This document shows positions 44,850-54,405 of a stretch of DNA of 64,000 nucleotides, one piece after another. How positions within the stretch are numbered: the first letter of the stretch is position 1; each line of letters starts with the position of its first letter. A program made the position numbers and the translations under genes. This DNA comes from Tuctoria greenei (lineage: Eukaryota > Streptophyta > Magnoliopsida > Poales > Poaceae): contig JAYESD010000009.1 of the NCBI GenBank assembly GCA_036927565.1, forward strand, positions 155,270,929 to 155,334,928, read 5' to 3'. The notes below the pieces were generated by a model. That model made no database searches. It was not told where the DNA came from and saw only the letters and a program-made list of their open reading frames with translations.

Positions 44850-45332
44850 TCTTATTTGCGACAGCTTTTTATACAGTACCGTCGCAAATAAGGTACCAAG
44901 CAATCGCAATTAAGCCACTGCCATTTGCGACGGCCAGGCCGTCGCAAATAAGGTTTAATTGCGACGGACCGGCCATCGCAAATAGTGGCATGGGTCCTGG
45001 AGGAGGGCACGTGGGCCCTGTCCACTGAACTTATTTGCGACGGCTCGGCCGTCGCAAATAGGAGCACTTAATTGCGACAGTCCGGCCGTCGCAAATAAGC
45101 TTTAATTGCGACGGTCGGGCCGTCGCAAATAATGTTGCGGGGCCCACCGGCCTGCGGCAATAACTTGCGACAGCCGCTTGTAGCCGTCGCAATTAAGCTT
45201 ATTTGCGACAGTGGCCGTCGCAAATAAGCTTAATTGCGACAGCCAAAAACCGTCGCAAATAAGGAAAGCCGTCGCAATAAGGCTTATTTGCGACGGCCGT
45301 GGCCGTCGCAAACCGTCGGGATTCCTGTAGTG
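44850..45332. repeat. Subterminal repeats of CACTA-2, right end
   Basis: TTGCGACGG motifs in both orientations up to the terminal GATTCCTGTAGTG. Confidence 0.9.
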
Positions 45333-45448
45333 TTCCACCTCAATGTTTATTAGTTTTTGTTGTGGCCCTCTTATTCTACATTGTGTGAACGCCTCAATGA
45401 GTCAACGGAAGTGTAAAATTCTTGATTGTAGTTTGTCAGAGGGATCAC
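45333..45448. other. Target-site TTC and remaining flanking DNA
   Basis: The right TTC duplication of CACTA-2 (45333-45335), then 113 bp of T-rich unassigned DNA, probably continuous with 36381 before insertion. ATCAC at 45444-45448 would be the left duplication of the chromovirus array; its partner is outside the window. Confidence 0.5.
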
Positions 45449-48111
45449 TGTAACACCCATATTTTATGTACAAAATTTGCTCAAACCCTTGATCATTGTA
45501 GTTTTTGGGTGAATTTTGTAGTTTAAACGAGTAGCAAACGTTCAAATTTGAATTTGAATTCAAATCAAAAGAAAAGAAATGGAAAAAGAAAAAGAAAAAG
45601 ACTTAAAACCCTCCCTGGGCCGACTTTTCTCCTCTGGCCCAATTCCTTTTCCCCCTCCCGCCGGCCCAGCCGAACCTCCCCTCCTTTCTCTCTCTCTCTG
45701 CACTGCGGACCCCACCTGTCGGCGCCTTCCTCTTCCCTCTCTTCTTCTCCCGCGCGCAACCGTCGCCCATGCAACCGCCGAACACCCCGCGCCCACGTCG
45801 TTCCACCCCCGAATCCACTCCTCCCCGGCAGTTTTCGTGCGCCCATCGAAACCGCACACCCCCTCCATACTTTAGAGGAGCCGACGCCCCATTTTCCCCT
45901 CTCCCCGAGCTCTCTCTCTCTCCCTAACCCTTCATCGCCGGTGAGTACCTCGGCACACGCGTTCCCGCCACTGCAGTCCCCTTGCTCCCCACTTTCTTGG
46001 TCTCACGTGCTCACCGCTCCACCAGGAACACGCCGGGCAAGAGATCGAGGGGAGATCACCGAGGTTTCACCGAGCTCGACGTGCACCGACGCCACCGCCG
46101 CCATTCCTCGTCGCCGACCGTCCTCCGACCGATTTCAAGGCTAGCTACTCCCCTGGGTGAGTTCCCCTACTTCCCCTCTTTCGTTCCATGCCCTTAGCAT
46201 CTTGTTTGGGCGTCTGTTTCGCCGTTTTGGCCGTCTCCGGCGAGCATCGCCGCCACGGGTGTCGTGCGCCGCCGCGCGCGTGTGGCCGGCGTCGCCAGAG
46301 GCGACGTGGCCGCATCCCGGCCGTTGGTTTGAGACCGACGGCTGAGATTAGAAGGCCGTAACGGTTCGGCCGTTTTAAATCTCGCACGTCCATTTAGAAT
46401 CCAACGGCCCACATTTGAATCCCTTTTCCCGCCGCCAGATTTGCACCCAGGCCCCTGGAAACTTAGTTGCTACCCCCTGTGCTTCTCTGTAATTCAAATC
46501 TAGCCCCCAGAATTCACCGACTAGCCCCTGGAACCCTAAAAATTGGTTTTAATCATTTAATTAAGCATTCTAACCCCTGTAATTTTGTAGAATAATGTAT
46601 TTAGACCCTGTACAGTGTAAAAAACTATCTAACTAGCCCCTGGACTTTAATTTAATTGCTGAATAGGGTTTTTAATTGTACTTGAGGTGTAGAAATTAGA
46701 TAAAAATGGTAATTAAGTGTAGGAATGTTATGAAAAATTGTTATAAACTATTTTATGCTGTGAATTAATTGTAGTGTTCAGATAAAATATATTTGGTCCC
46801 TGGAATATTTATTATAAAGGTTTTAAAATACATTTTTGCTATAGAAAATTCAATAAAAATGGTTTTAGGCTATAACAAAATCCCAAAATTGTAGGAAAAA
46901 TATAAAATGCATACTTTGGCCATGATAAATGATAAATACCTCGTAGGGACGCATTAGTGTAGGATTTTGTGCTTATGTGTATGTGTGATGTATTGTTTTG
47001 CGTGTCTTTACTTATTTAGCTTTATTCTATTCTTGCCATGCTTGGGCATATGTCTAGAGTCGTATTACGACCCAAATCTTAACCTCCAAGACCAAGACTT
47101 CGTCAACTCTCAAGTCTTCAGCGAAGGCAAGTGCCCTTGACCATCTTGTACCTATTTTAGGAATTTAGCTAGTTGCATGCTAATTAAATTGATGTCCTAA
47201 TTCATGTTTACATGCCCTGTTCCTTACTATTCCTTGTTACCTGAAATGGGGTGGGAAGTAGATAGGCTTTATTTATGCTTAGCCATGCTTAGATGTTGGG
47301 ATTGGGTTTTCATGCAAATGTTCTATGCTCAACTTTATGGTTACTTTAATTTGGTGATGAATATACATAATGTTAGTGGATAGGAATCTGGTGGTTGGTT
47401 AGTTTTGGTATGGTGCATTTTGCACGAGACCCGGGATTGGGGTTTGTTACCACTGGATTCTAAGGACCGGTTTATGGAGGAAGCCACTAAGCTTTACAGT
47501 ACCACCACGAGACTGAGATGGGGCAGCTTGGTCAATTAATTAGGTTTCTCCCGATGAACTGCTAGTGGTTGGATGGTGCGGGGAATGAGGCGGGTGATCT
47601 GCTCTTGGAACCGCAAGGCTCAAGAGGGGGCTCTGGGGCGGAGGGTTACTCCGAGAATCCTCAGTGGTGGAAACCTTAGAGGGCTAGCACTAATCGGGAG
47701 TACCTTTGTAAAGACCATGTTGTGATCTCCTGGCCTCACACCAAAGGAAGTGTGTAATGTGGTTAGCTACCACGGGCAATCAGGGAGGTTCACTTAGTCC
47801 ACCTGGCAACAGGGGATGAAATCACTGCTTGTGGGGAAAGGGTACACTCTCTGCAGAGATTTGGTAAAACTGTCATGACAGCCGTGCTCACAGACAAGAG
47901 CGGCTTGGGGCCAGTTCATAATTAGTCTTTGATTGGGAAATGATGGTTCATTATGATTCAAGTACTTTCATTATCCTTAATCATGTGTTGATTATACATT
48001 AATTTATGATATTGATAATTGGAAGCTAAGGATAGGTTCTAAGCATAGTGCTAAGCCATATTTGGCCTTTCCCTTGCTCTAACCATTCATGTCATCTCTT
48101 CCCGCACTTGC

Positions 48112-48130
48112 TGAGTACTCTATGTACTCA
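48112..48130. promoter_or_regulatory. LTR hairpin TGAGTAC-N5-GTACTCA
   Basis: Stem identical to that in the nested chromovirus LTRs; loop TCTAT. Confidence 0.7.
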
Positions 48131-48150
48131 AGCGTTTAATTCTCCTTTAG

Positions 48151-48212
48151 AATACGAAGAAGAAGAAGCGGCACCGGAGGATTTCTACGTCAATCCGGAG
48201 GACTTGGTCTAG
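48151..48212 (+). other. Short acidic reading frame inside LTR 1
   Basis: After the AG at 48149-48150 the frame reads YEEEEAAPEDFYVNPEDLV and stops. It has no ATG of its own and would need splicing. The same frame is in LTR 2 at about 57112-57173. Coding status is uncertain. Confidence 0.3.
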
Positions 48213-48481
48213 GCTGGCGACCTCACGCGCAACGGCTGCCTGTGGAGATGAAGCTACCCTCACCTACTAGTATTCTGCTGTAGTTTGGTCTTTGCTAATC
48301 TAGTTGTTGATGTAAATATTTGTGGTTTGTAGACCTTCAGGTCATACTGTAAGACTATTTATGTATTCGAACATGGCAATGTATGATATTTCACTTTCGT
48401 CGACGCATGTACGATTCAACTGATCCTGGCGTACATGTGATTAGCATCTATTCATCTTTATGATGACCGGGCGTGACAAAG

Positions 48482-48494
48482 TGGTATCAGAGCC
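48482..48494 (+). promoter_or_regulatory. Primer-binding site, copy 1 (initiator-Met tRNA type)
   Basis: TGGTATCAGAGCC three bases after the LTR end. Confidence 0.92.
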
Positions 48495-48692
48495 GTGTTG
48501 CCCGTAGGACGCAAGCCTAGTTAGAAATGGCCGAAAATTAAGGACTATACTATTTTCTTATAAAATAGTATTTCCAAAATTTTGAGCTCTCTATCTCAAA
48601 CCTTGTGCTTCTTATCTTGCTGTACTATTTGCTTTATTCTAATTTAATTTATGGATTATTGATCTCACTCTCTTCTTTTCAAATGTTTGTAG
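48495..48692 (+). other. Leader before the H3-tail ORF, copy 1
   Basis: AT-rich noncoding stretch ending in a T-rich tract and TTTGTAG directly before the ATG, which looks like a splice acceptor. The same layout is at 57456-57653. Confidence 0.5.
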
Positions 48693-49460
48693 ATGGCGCG
48701 AACCAAGCAGACGGCTCGTAAGTCGACTGGGGGTCGTGTTCCACGCCACGCCCTAGCCAGTCGCTCCGCACCCTACGCCCCCAGGAGGGAGACGACGTTG
48801 TTCTCCACTGGGAGTGCTGCTTCGAGGATGCGTGTCCGTCTTCGCTCTCTTCTTCAAGCTGCGGGGTACCGTGAGTACCGTGTTCGTCTGGTCTACCACT
48901 CCACTAGGGTCTTTGCACCCTATACTGGTGAACTAGAGTGGAGTTCTCAGCTGGCCGTCTACTACGACTCGGAGCTGCTGCACTCTCACTTCTCTCCGGC
49001 TTGGAGGAGCTCCCAGCGTGCGGCTGAGGAGGACGCCACGTGGGAGGCGACTACCTACTGGAGCCACGCCCACAGGTTCCTTCTTGGGTGCACGGAGCAC
49101 GCGTACACCCCTCAGCGCCCTAGTGGCACGGCCGCCTTCACTGGACGTGACGTCGAGGGGCACTTGACTCACCCCCAGTGCGAGAGGCTGGTGGACGACG
49201 TTGTGGAGTTGTCTTCACGACTCCAGCGTTGTCAGCAGGAGCTGCAGGACAGCAGGGACTTGGTTGACCGCTACGAGCGACTTCGCCGACGCTACGCGAG
49301 GATCACTGCAGCTGATCCTAACTCTTCTCAGTACGCTTCGGACGTGGAGCCTTGGGACCCGAACTCTCCGGATCGCCGCATGAACTCCCCCGAGAACTCA
49401 AGAGAAGACTCAGAAGAAGAAGACCCGGAGATGGAGGTTGAGGAGGACTCCGACGAGTAG
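48693..49460 (+). CDS. Histone H3 tail-mimic protein of the chromovirus, copy 1 (255 aa)
   Basis: Separate ORF between PBS and gag. Residues 2-14 read ARTKQTARKSTGG, identical to the start of histone H3, so K4, K9 and S10 keep their native context. To about residue 30 similarity fades (P16, R17, L20, A21 kept; K14, K18, K23 and K27 lost). There is no histone fold. Residues about 45-160 form an unknown body (VRLVYHSTRVFAPYTGELEWSS); about 168-205 look like a coiled coil (VVELSSRLQRCQQELQDSRDL); the last 25 are Asp/Glu-rich. GC-rich codons differ from the AT-richer gag-pol. No stop or frameshift. The ATG directly follows a possible splice acceptor. Function unknown; chromatin decoy, tether or chaperone are guesses. 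Confidence 0.85.
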   Translation: MARTKQTARKSTGGRVPRHALASRSAPYAPRRETTLFSTGSAASRMRVRLRSLLQAAGYREYRVRLVYHSTRVFAPYTGELEWSSQLAVYYDSELLHSHFSPAWRSSQRAAEEDATWEATTYWSHAHRFLLGCTEHAYTPQRPSGTAAFTGRDVEGHLTHPQCERLVDDVVELSSRLQRCQQELQDSRDLVDRYERLRRRYARITAADPNSSQYASDVEPWDPNSPDRRMNSPENSREDSEEEDPEMEVEEDSDE

Positions 49461-49835
49461 GAGTGGACTCGTTTCCCCGCTGGACGACTCAGGACAGTTA
49501 TCCTTAGTTTGTAGGAGCGTGTAGCTACGCCCTTCCTAGTCTTGAGTTGTGTCGTTTATGTTGTGATGCTAGTAGTTTGCTTTATGTTGTGTGTGTTGGG
49601 TGTGACATGAGTTGTGGAATGCTTCGGCATCCTGTCCACATCCATGTCTTTAGACTTGATTATGTGTCGTGTGAGTGGTGGAATGCTTAGGCATCTTGTC
49701 CACCTCCACACTAGTTGATTAATGAACTTGCTTTATATCTATTACCCTTGATGCATATAGTTGGGACCGTGTTACCCTAGTATATCCTTTCTTATCTCAT
49801 CTATTGTTCTAAAATTTCAATTCTTCCCTACACAG
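49461..49835 (+). other. Spacer between H3-tail ORF and gag, copy 1
   Basis: T/G-rich noncoding DNA with an inner repeat (GTGGAATGCTTCGGCATCCTGTCCAC and GTGGAATGCTTAGGCATC). It ends TTCCCTACACAG|ATG, a good splice acceptor before gag. Confidence 0.55.
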
Positions 49836-52800
49836 ATGTCTGGAAGAGGTAGAGGTAGAGGTCGTGGGAGGGGTGTTGTGCCCCAAGATGAAGGACTTGG
49901 AGGTGTGCCTGGATGGAATGCAAGGGGTGCTCGAGGAGCCCCAGCCTCTCAACAAATGCAACAGATGATGGCTCTTCAGACTCAGTTACTTAACAACCTC
50001 ACCCAAATTGTCAACAACCTGCAGCAAGCCCCACCACCACCACCCCCTCACTACAACCTTCCGCCACCACCACCTTTCCCGCCTAGGTCCTTTCTAAGGG
50101 ACTTCCTCAACACTCACCCACCCACTTTTGCCACCGTCACTGAACCGATGGAAGCCGAGGATTGGCTCCGAACTGTTGAAAGCAAACTGAGGCTCATTCA
50201 CTGCGAAGGAAGAGAGAAGGTATTGTTGGCCTCCCATCAACTCCAAGGGCCAGAAGCTGACTGGTGGACCGCCTTCACCGAAGCCCACCAGGACCCAGAA
50301 AATATTACATGGGAAGAATTCCGAGCCCACTTCCGTAATCACTTCGTACCTGAAGGAGAGATACAAGCCAGGTGTGAAGAGTTCCTGATGCTAAAGCAAG
50401 GCCGTATGACTGTGAGGGCCTATTTGAATGCATTCACTCAGTTGTCCCGCTATGCTCCAACCGACGTGGACACTGACTCCAAAAAGCAATTCCGCTTCAA
50501 GAATGGGTTGGACAAGGAGTTAAAGTTTGCCATGTCTTCCAGCGACTACGGCGACTTCCAGAAGCTGGTTGACAAAGCCTTTGAAGTGGAGAGGACTAAG
50601 AAGGAACTAGATGATGAAGAAAGAAAAAGGAAGTTGACTATGGAACATGCCTCTAGCAGCAATGTGCGCCCCCGTCTTAACCCTCCGCCTGCAAACCAAA
50701 TGACTCGTCCCATGAACTACTCGGGACAGAGGTTCCCAAACTCCAACTACAGGCCACCCACTCCCTACAACCACCAAATGTGCCAGCAACAGCAGCAGCC
50801 ACCACGCCAGCCAATGCAACCCCCACGTCAGTAGATGCAGCCACCCCGCCCTTCAGCTCCAGCTAACCGTCCAAGTGGCCAACCCCCAAGAAACCAATCA
50901 GGAGGCAACAAGGGCCCAAATAATGCTGCGGGAGTACAATGCTACAAGTGCGGAGAATGGGGACACTATGCCAGCAGTTGTCCAAAGAAGCAACAGAACC
51001 CATCTGGTCGTGTCAACCATGTGACTCTGGAACAAGCACAGGAAGCGCCTGATGTGGTGATCGGTATGTTTTCTGTTAACTCCCACCCCGCCACCATATT
51101 GTTTGATTCGGGTGCTACACATTCATTTATATCCAAGGATTTCATAAAGAAGCATGACATGGTAGTTACATTCTTGAATGGGCCGTTATTGATAAACTCT
51201 CCTGGAGGAGAGATGGTGGCAAGGCATCTATGCCGAAAAGTGAGTATAAACATAAGGGGGGTAGTCTTTTGGGCCAACCTAATAGTGTTGGACTCACAAG
51301 GATTAGATATCATTCTGGGAATGGACTGGTTGACGAAGAATCAAGGAGTAATTCATTGTGCAACCAGAATAGTCTGCTTAACACACCCGGATGGCACTAC
51401 AGTGGAATTCAAGCCAGATCAGACACAAGAGGCAGTAGTACAACTCAATCATCTTGAGAGTACCAAAGACATCAGGGTTGTGAAAGAATTTCCGGATGTA
51501 TTCCCGGATGACTTGCCAGGTATGCCCCCTGATCGAGAGATTGAATTTATCATTGAATTAGTGCCTGGAACGGCCCCAATATATAAGAGGCCATATAGAA
51601 TGGATGCTAAACAATTAGCTGAACTAAAGGATCATATTGAGGAACTATTGGCAAAAGGATATATTCGTCCTAGCTCATCGCCGTGGGGAGCACCAGTTAT
51701 ATTTGTACCTAAGAAGGATGGAACTCAAAGGTTGTGTGTAGACTACCGTGCTTTAAATGAGGTAACAATCAAGAATAAATATCCACTACCAAGGATTGAA
51801 GATTTGTTTGATCAGTTGAGAGGAGCATGTGTGTTTTCCAAGATTGATCTTCGTTCGGGCTACCATCAGCTGAAGATTAGACCGTCGGATATTCCCAAGA
51901 CGGCATTTGTCTCCCGATATGGCTTATATGAGTATACAGTTATGTCGTTTGGACTGACCAATGCTCCGGCATATTTTATGTATCTTATGAACAAGGTATT
52001 CATGGAGTACTTGGACAAGTTTGTAGTGGTATTCATCGATGACATACTCATCTACTCCAAGACTGAAGAAGAGCATGAGGAGCACCTCAGGATGGCTCTG
52101 CAGAAGCTTCGCCAACACCAACTGTATGCCAAACTTAGTAAGTGTGAGTTTTGGCTAAAGGAGGTATCATTTTTGGGACATGTCATATCCGAAGGAGGTA
52201 TAGCAGTGGATCCAGGCAAGGTGGCCGATGTTCTTAAGTGGGAAACACCTGAGAGTGTACATGATATAAGAAGATTCTTAGGTATGGCTGGTTACTACCG
52301 TCGATTCATCGAGGGATTCTCAAAGATCTCTCGACCACTAACCAAGCTACTTGAGAAAGGAGTTGCTTTCAAGTGGACCCCTGAATGTGAAGTAAGCTTC
52401 GCCGAATTGAAGAAGAGGTTGACCAGTGCACCGGTATTGGTGATGCCCGATATGCAGAAGGAGTTTGTGGTTTATTGTGATGCATCTGGTCATGGTTTAG
52501 GATGTGTTTTAATGCAAGGAGGACATGTTGTGGCCTATGCTTCAAGACAGCTTCGGAAACATGAGAGGAACTATCCAACACATGATTTGGAATTGGCAGC
52601 TGTTGTTCATGCTTTGAAGATATGGAGACACTACTTAATGGGAAAAAGGACTGAGATATACACAGATCACAAGAGCTTGAAATACATATTCACACAACCG
52701 GATCTTAATCTCAGGCAACGTCGTTGGTTGGAGTTAATAAATGACTTTGATGTGGGAATCAACTATCATCCAGGCAAGGCTAATGTGGTCGCTGACGCTC

Positions 52801-54359
52801 TAAGCAGGAAGGGACAAAGCAATAACTTGTCAGTACAAGCTCTTCAACCCCAGTTATGTGAAGAGTTTGCAAGGTTAAATCTATGTCTAGTGTCTAGCAC
52901 TGAAGCAGTTGCTATGGAAGTGGACTCAACACTTGAGCGTGATATACGAGAAGGGCAAAAGAATGATGAGAAGGTCAAGGAGATCAAGCAATTGATGACG
53001 AAAGGGAAAGCTCCGAACTTTAGAGAGGATGAACAAGGAACCTTATGGCTTGGAAAGAGGATTTGTGTTCCAGATGTCAAGGAGATTAAAGAGTTGATAT
53101 TAAGAGAAGCTCATGACTCATCATACTCCATTCATCCCGGAAGCACAAAGATGTATCAAGACCTTAAAGATCGATATTGGTGGCATGGAATGAAACGGGA
53201 TGTAGCCGAATATGTGGCCATATGTGATACATGTCAATTGATTAAGGCGGAACATCAAAGACCAGCAGGGTTATTGCAACCAATCAAAGTGCCAGAATGG
53301 AAATGGGAAGAGATTAGTATGGATTTCATTGTGGGACTACCAAGAACACAGTCTGGATATGATTCTATATGGGTTATCGTGGACCGTCTAACTAAAGTGG
53401 CTCACTTTATTCCTGTGAAAGAGACCTACAATGGTCCCAAGTTGGCGGAACTGTATATCTCCAGGATTGTGTGCTTGCATGGAGTTCCTAAGAAGATCAT
53501 TTCAGACAGAGGCACCCAATTCACCTCAAGATTCTGGCAGAAGTTGCATGAATCAATGGATACCCGTCTGAACTTTAGTTCGGCGTATCATCCTCAAACT
53601 GATGGTCAAACTGAACGCACCAACCAAATATTGGAAGACATGTTAAGAGCGTGTGCTCTAAAGAATAGAAAAAGTTGGGACAAGAATCTGCCGTATGCCG
53701 AATTCTCTTACAACAACAGTTATCAAGCCAGTTTGAAGATGTCTCCTTTTGAAGCATTGTATGGGCGAAAATGTAGGACACCGTTGTTTTGGAATCAAAC
53801 TGGGGAAAGTCAAGTCTTTGGGCCTGACGTGTTACAAGAGGCTGAAAGACAAGTACAAGAAATTCGGAAGAATCTAAAGGCAGCTCAAACAAGACAGAAG
53901 AGTTACGCAGATACTCGAAGACGTGATCTCACATTTGCAGTTGGTGATTATGTGTACTTGAAGGTGTCACCTATGAGAGGGTTAAGAAGATTTAAAGTAA
54001 GAGGCAAGTTGTCACCACGCTATATCAGTCCGTTCAAGATACTTGAAAGACGAGGTGAAGTAGCATATCAGCTTGAGCTTCCGCCACACTTGTCAGATGT
54101 GCACAATGTGTTCCATGTATCACAGCTTAAGAAGTGCTTAAGAGTGCCTGAAGAGCAATTGCCAATGGAAGCAGTGGATGTACAAGAAGATTTGTCTTAT
54201 GTGGAGCAGCCTGTCAAGATACTTGAGACACTGGAAAAGATCACAAGAAACAAAGTCATTCGCATGTGTAAAGTGCAATGGAAGCATCATTCAGAGGCAG
54301 AAGCAACTTGGGAAAGAGAAGAAGATCTCAAGGCGGATTTCCCTTATCTATTCTCTTAA
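49836..54359 (+). pseudogene. Gag-pol of tandem chromovirus, copy 1 (one nonsense codon)
   Basis: One long frame interrupted only by TAG 50832-50834, where copy 2 has CAG. Start ATG 49836 gives MSGRGRGRGRGRG, then Pro-rich segment, Gag core (ADWWTAFTEAHQDPENITWEEF), zinc knuckle CYKCGEWGHYASSC (about residue 369), protease LFDSGATHSF (about 421), RT with FIDDILIY (about 733), RNase H YCDASGHGLG (about 880), integrase HHCC and DDE motifs (MDFIVGLPR, SDRGTQFTS, QTDGQTERTNQ), a GPF-like site changed to SPF, and a chromodomain-like end (CKVQWKHHSEAEATWEREEDL). The 1174-codon part after the stop is intact. Tekay/Del assignment is from the chromodomain form and the iMet PBS. Confidence 0.92.
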
Positions 54360-54388
54360 AATGTCCGAATCTCGAGGGCGAGATTCCT

Positions 54389-54405
54389 TTTAAGGGGGGT
54401 AGAGT
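54389..54405 (+). promoter_or_regulatory. Polypurine tract, copy 1
   Basis: TTTAAGGGGGGTAGAGT directly before LTR 2. Confidence 0.85.

Larger units (their letters stand above)
36382..45332 (+). mobile_element. CACTA-2 DNA transposon, 8951 bp
   Basis: Terminal inverted repeats CACTACAGGAATC match perfectly over 13 bp; TTC is duplicated at 36379-36381 and 45333-45335. Subterminal TTGCGACGG repeats lie at both ends. Two plus-strand genes, a Transposase_21-type transposase and a Transposase_24-type second gene, each carry a few stops, so this copy probably makes no working transposase. Gene order and upstream region match CACTA-1 but the ends differ. Confidence 0.97.
45449..48478 (+). repeat. 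LTR 1 of tandem chromovirus (3030 bp)
   Basis: Begins TGTAACACCC and ends GGGCGTGACA. It holds candidate splice donors (GCCG|GTGAGT at about 45940, CTGG|GTGAGT at about 46157), the hairpin at 48112-48130, and an acceptor TTTAG at 48146-48150 before a short acidic reading frame (EYEEEEAAPEDF.., stop TAG 48210-48212). Confidence 0.95.

Noticed and set aside
45548..46144. Open frames near the start of each chromovirus LTR (also 54542-55105)
   Set aside because: Pro/Ser-rich frames on both strands, altered by small indels between LTR copies; more likely untranslated LTR sequence.
48482..48494. tRNA gene
   Set aside because: Only the 13-base primer-binding sequence is present; there is no cloverleaf.
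48693..48780. A genuine histone H3 gene or pseudogene
   Set aside because: Only the tail matches; there is no histone-fold sequence, the ORF continues with an unrelated body, and it sits at the same place in both chromovirus copies.
49461..49835. Extended gag start at 49761
   Set aside because: The upstream in-frame codons lie in T-rich spacer before a splice-acceptor-like CACAG, and copy 2 does not keep that frame; the ATG at 49836 is the better start.
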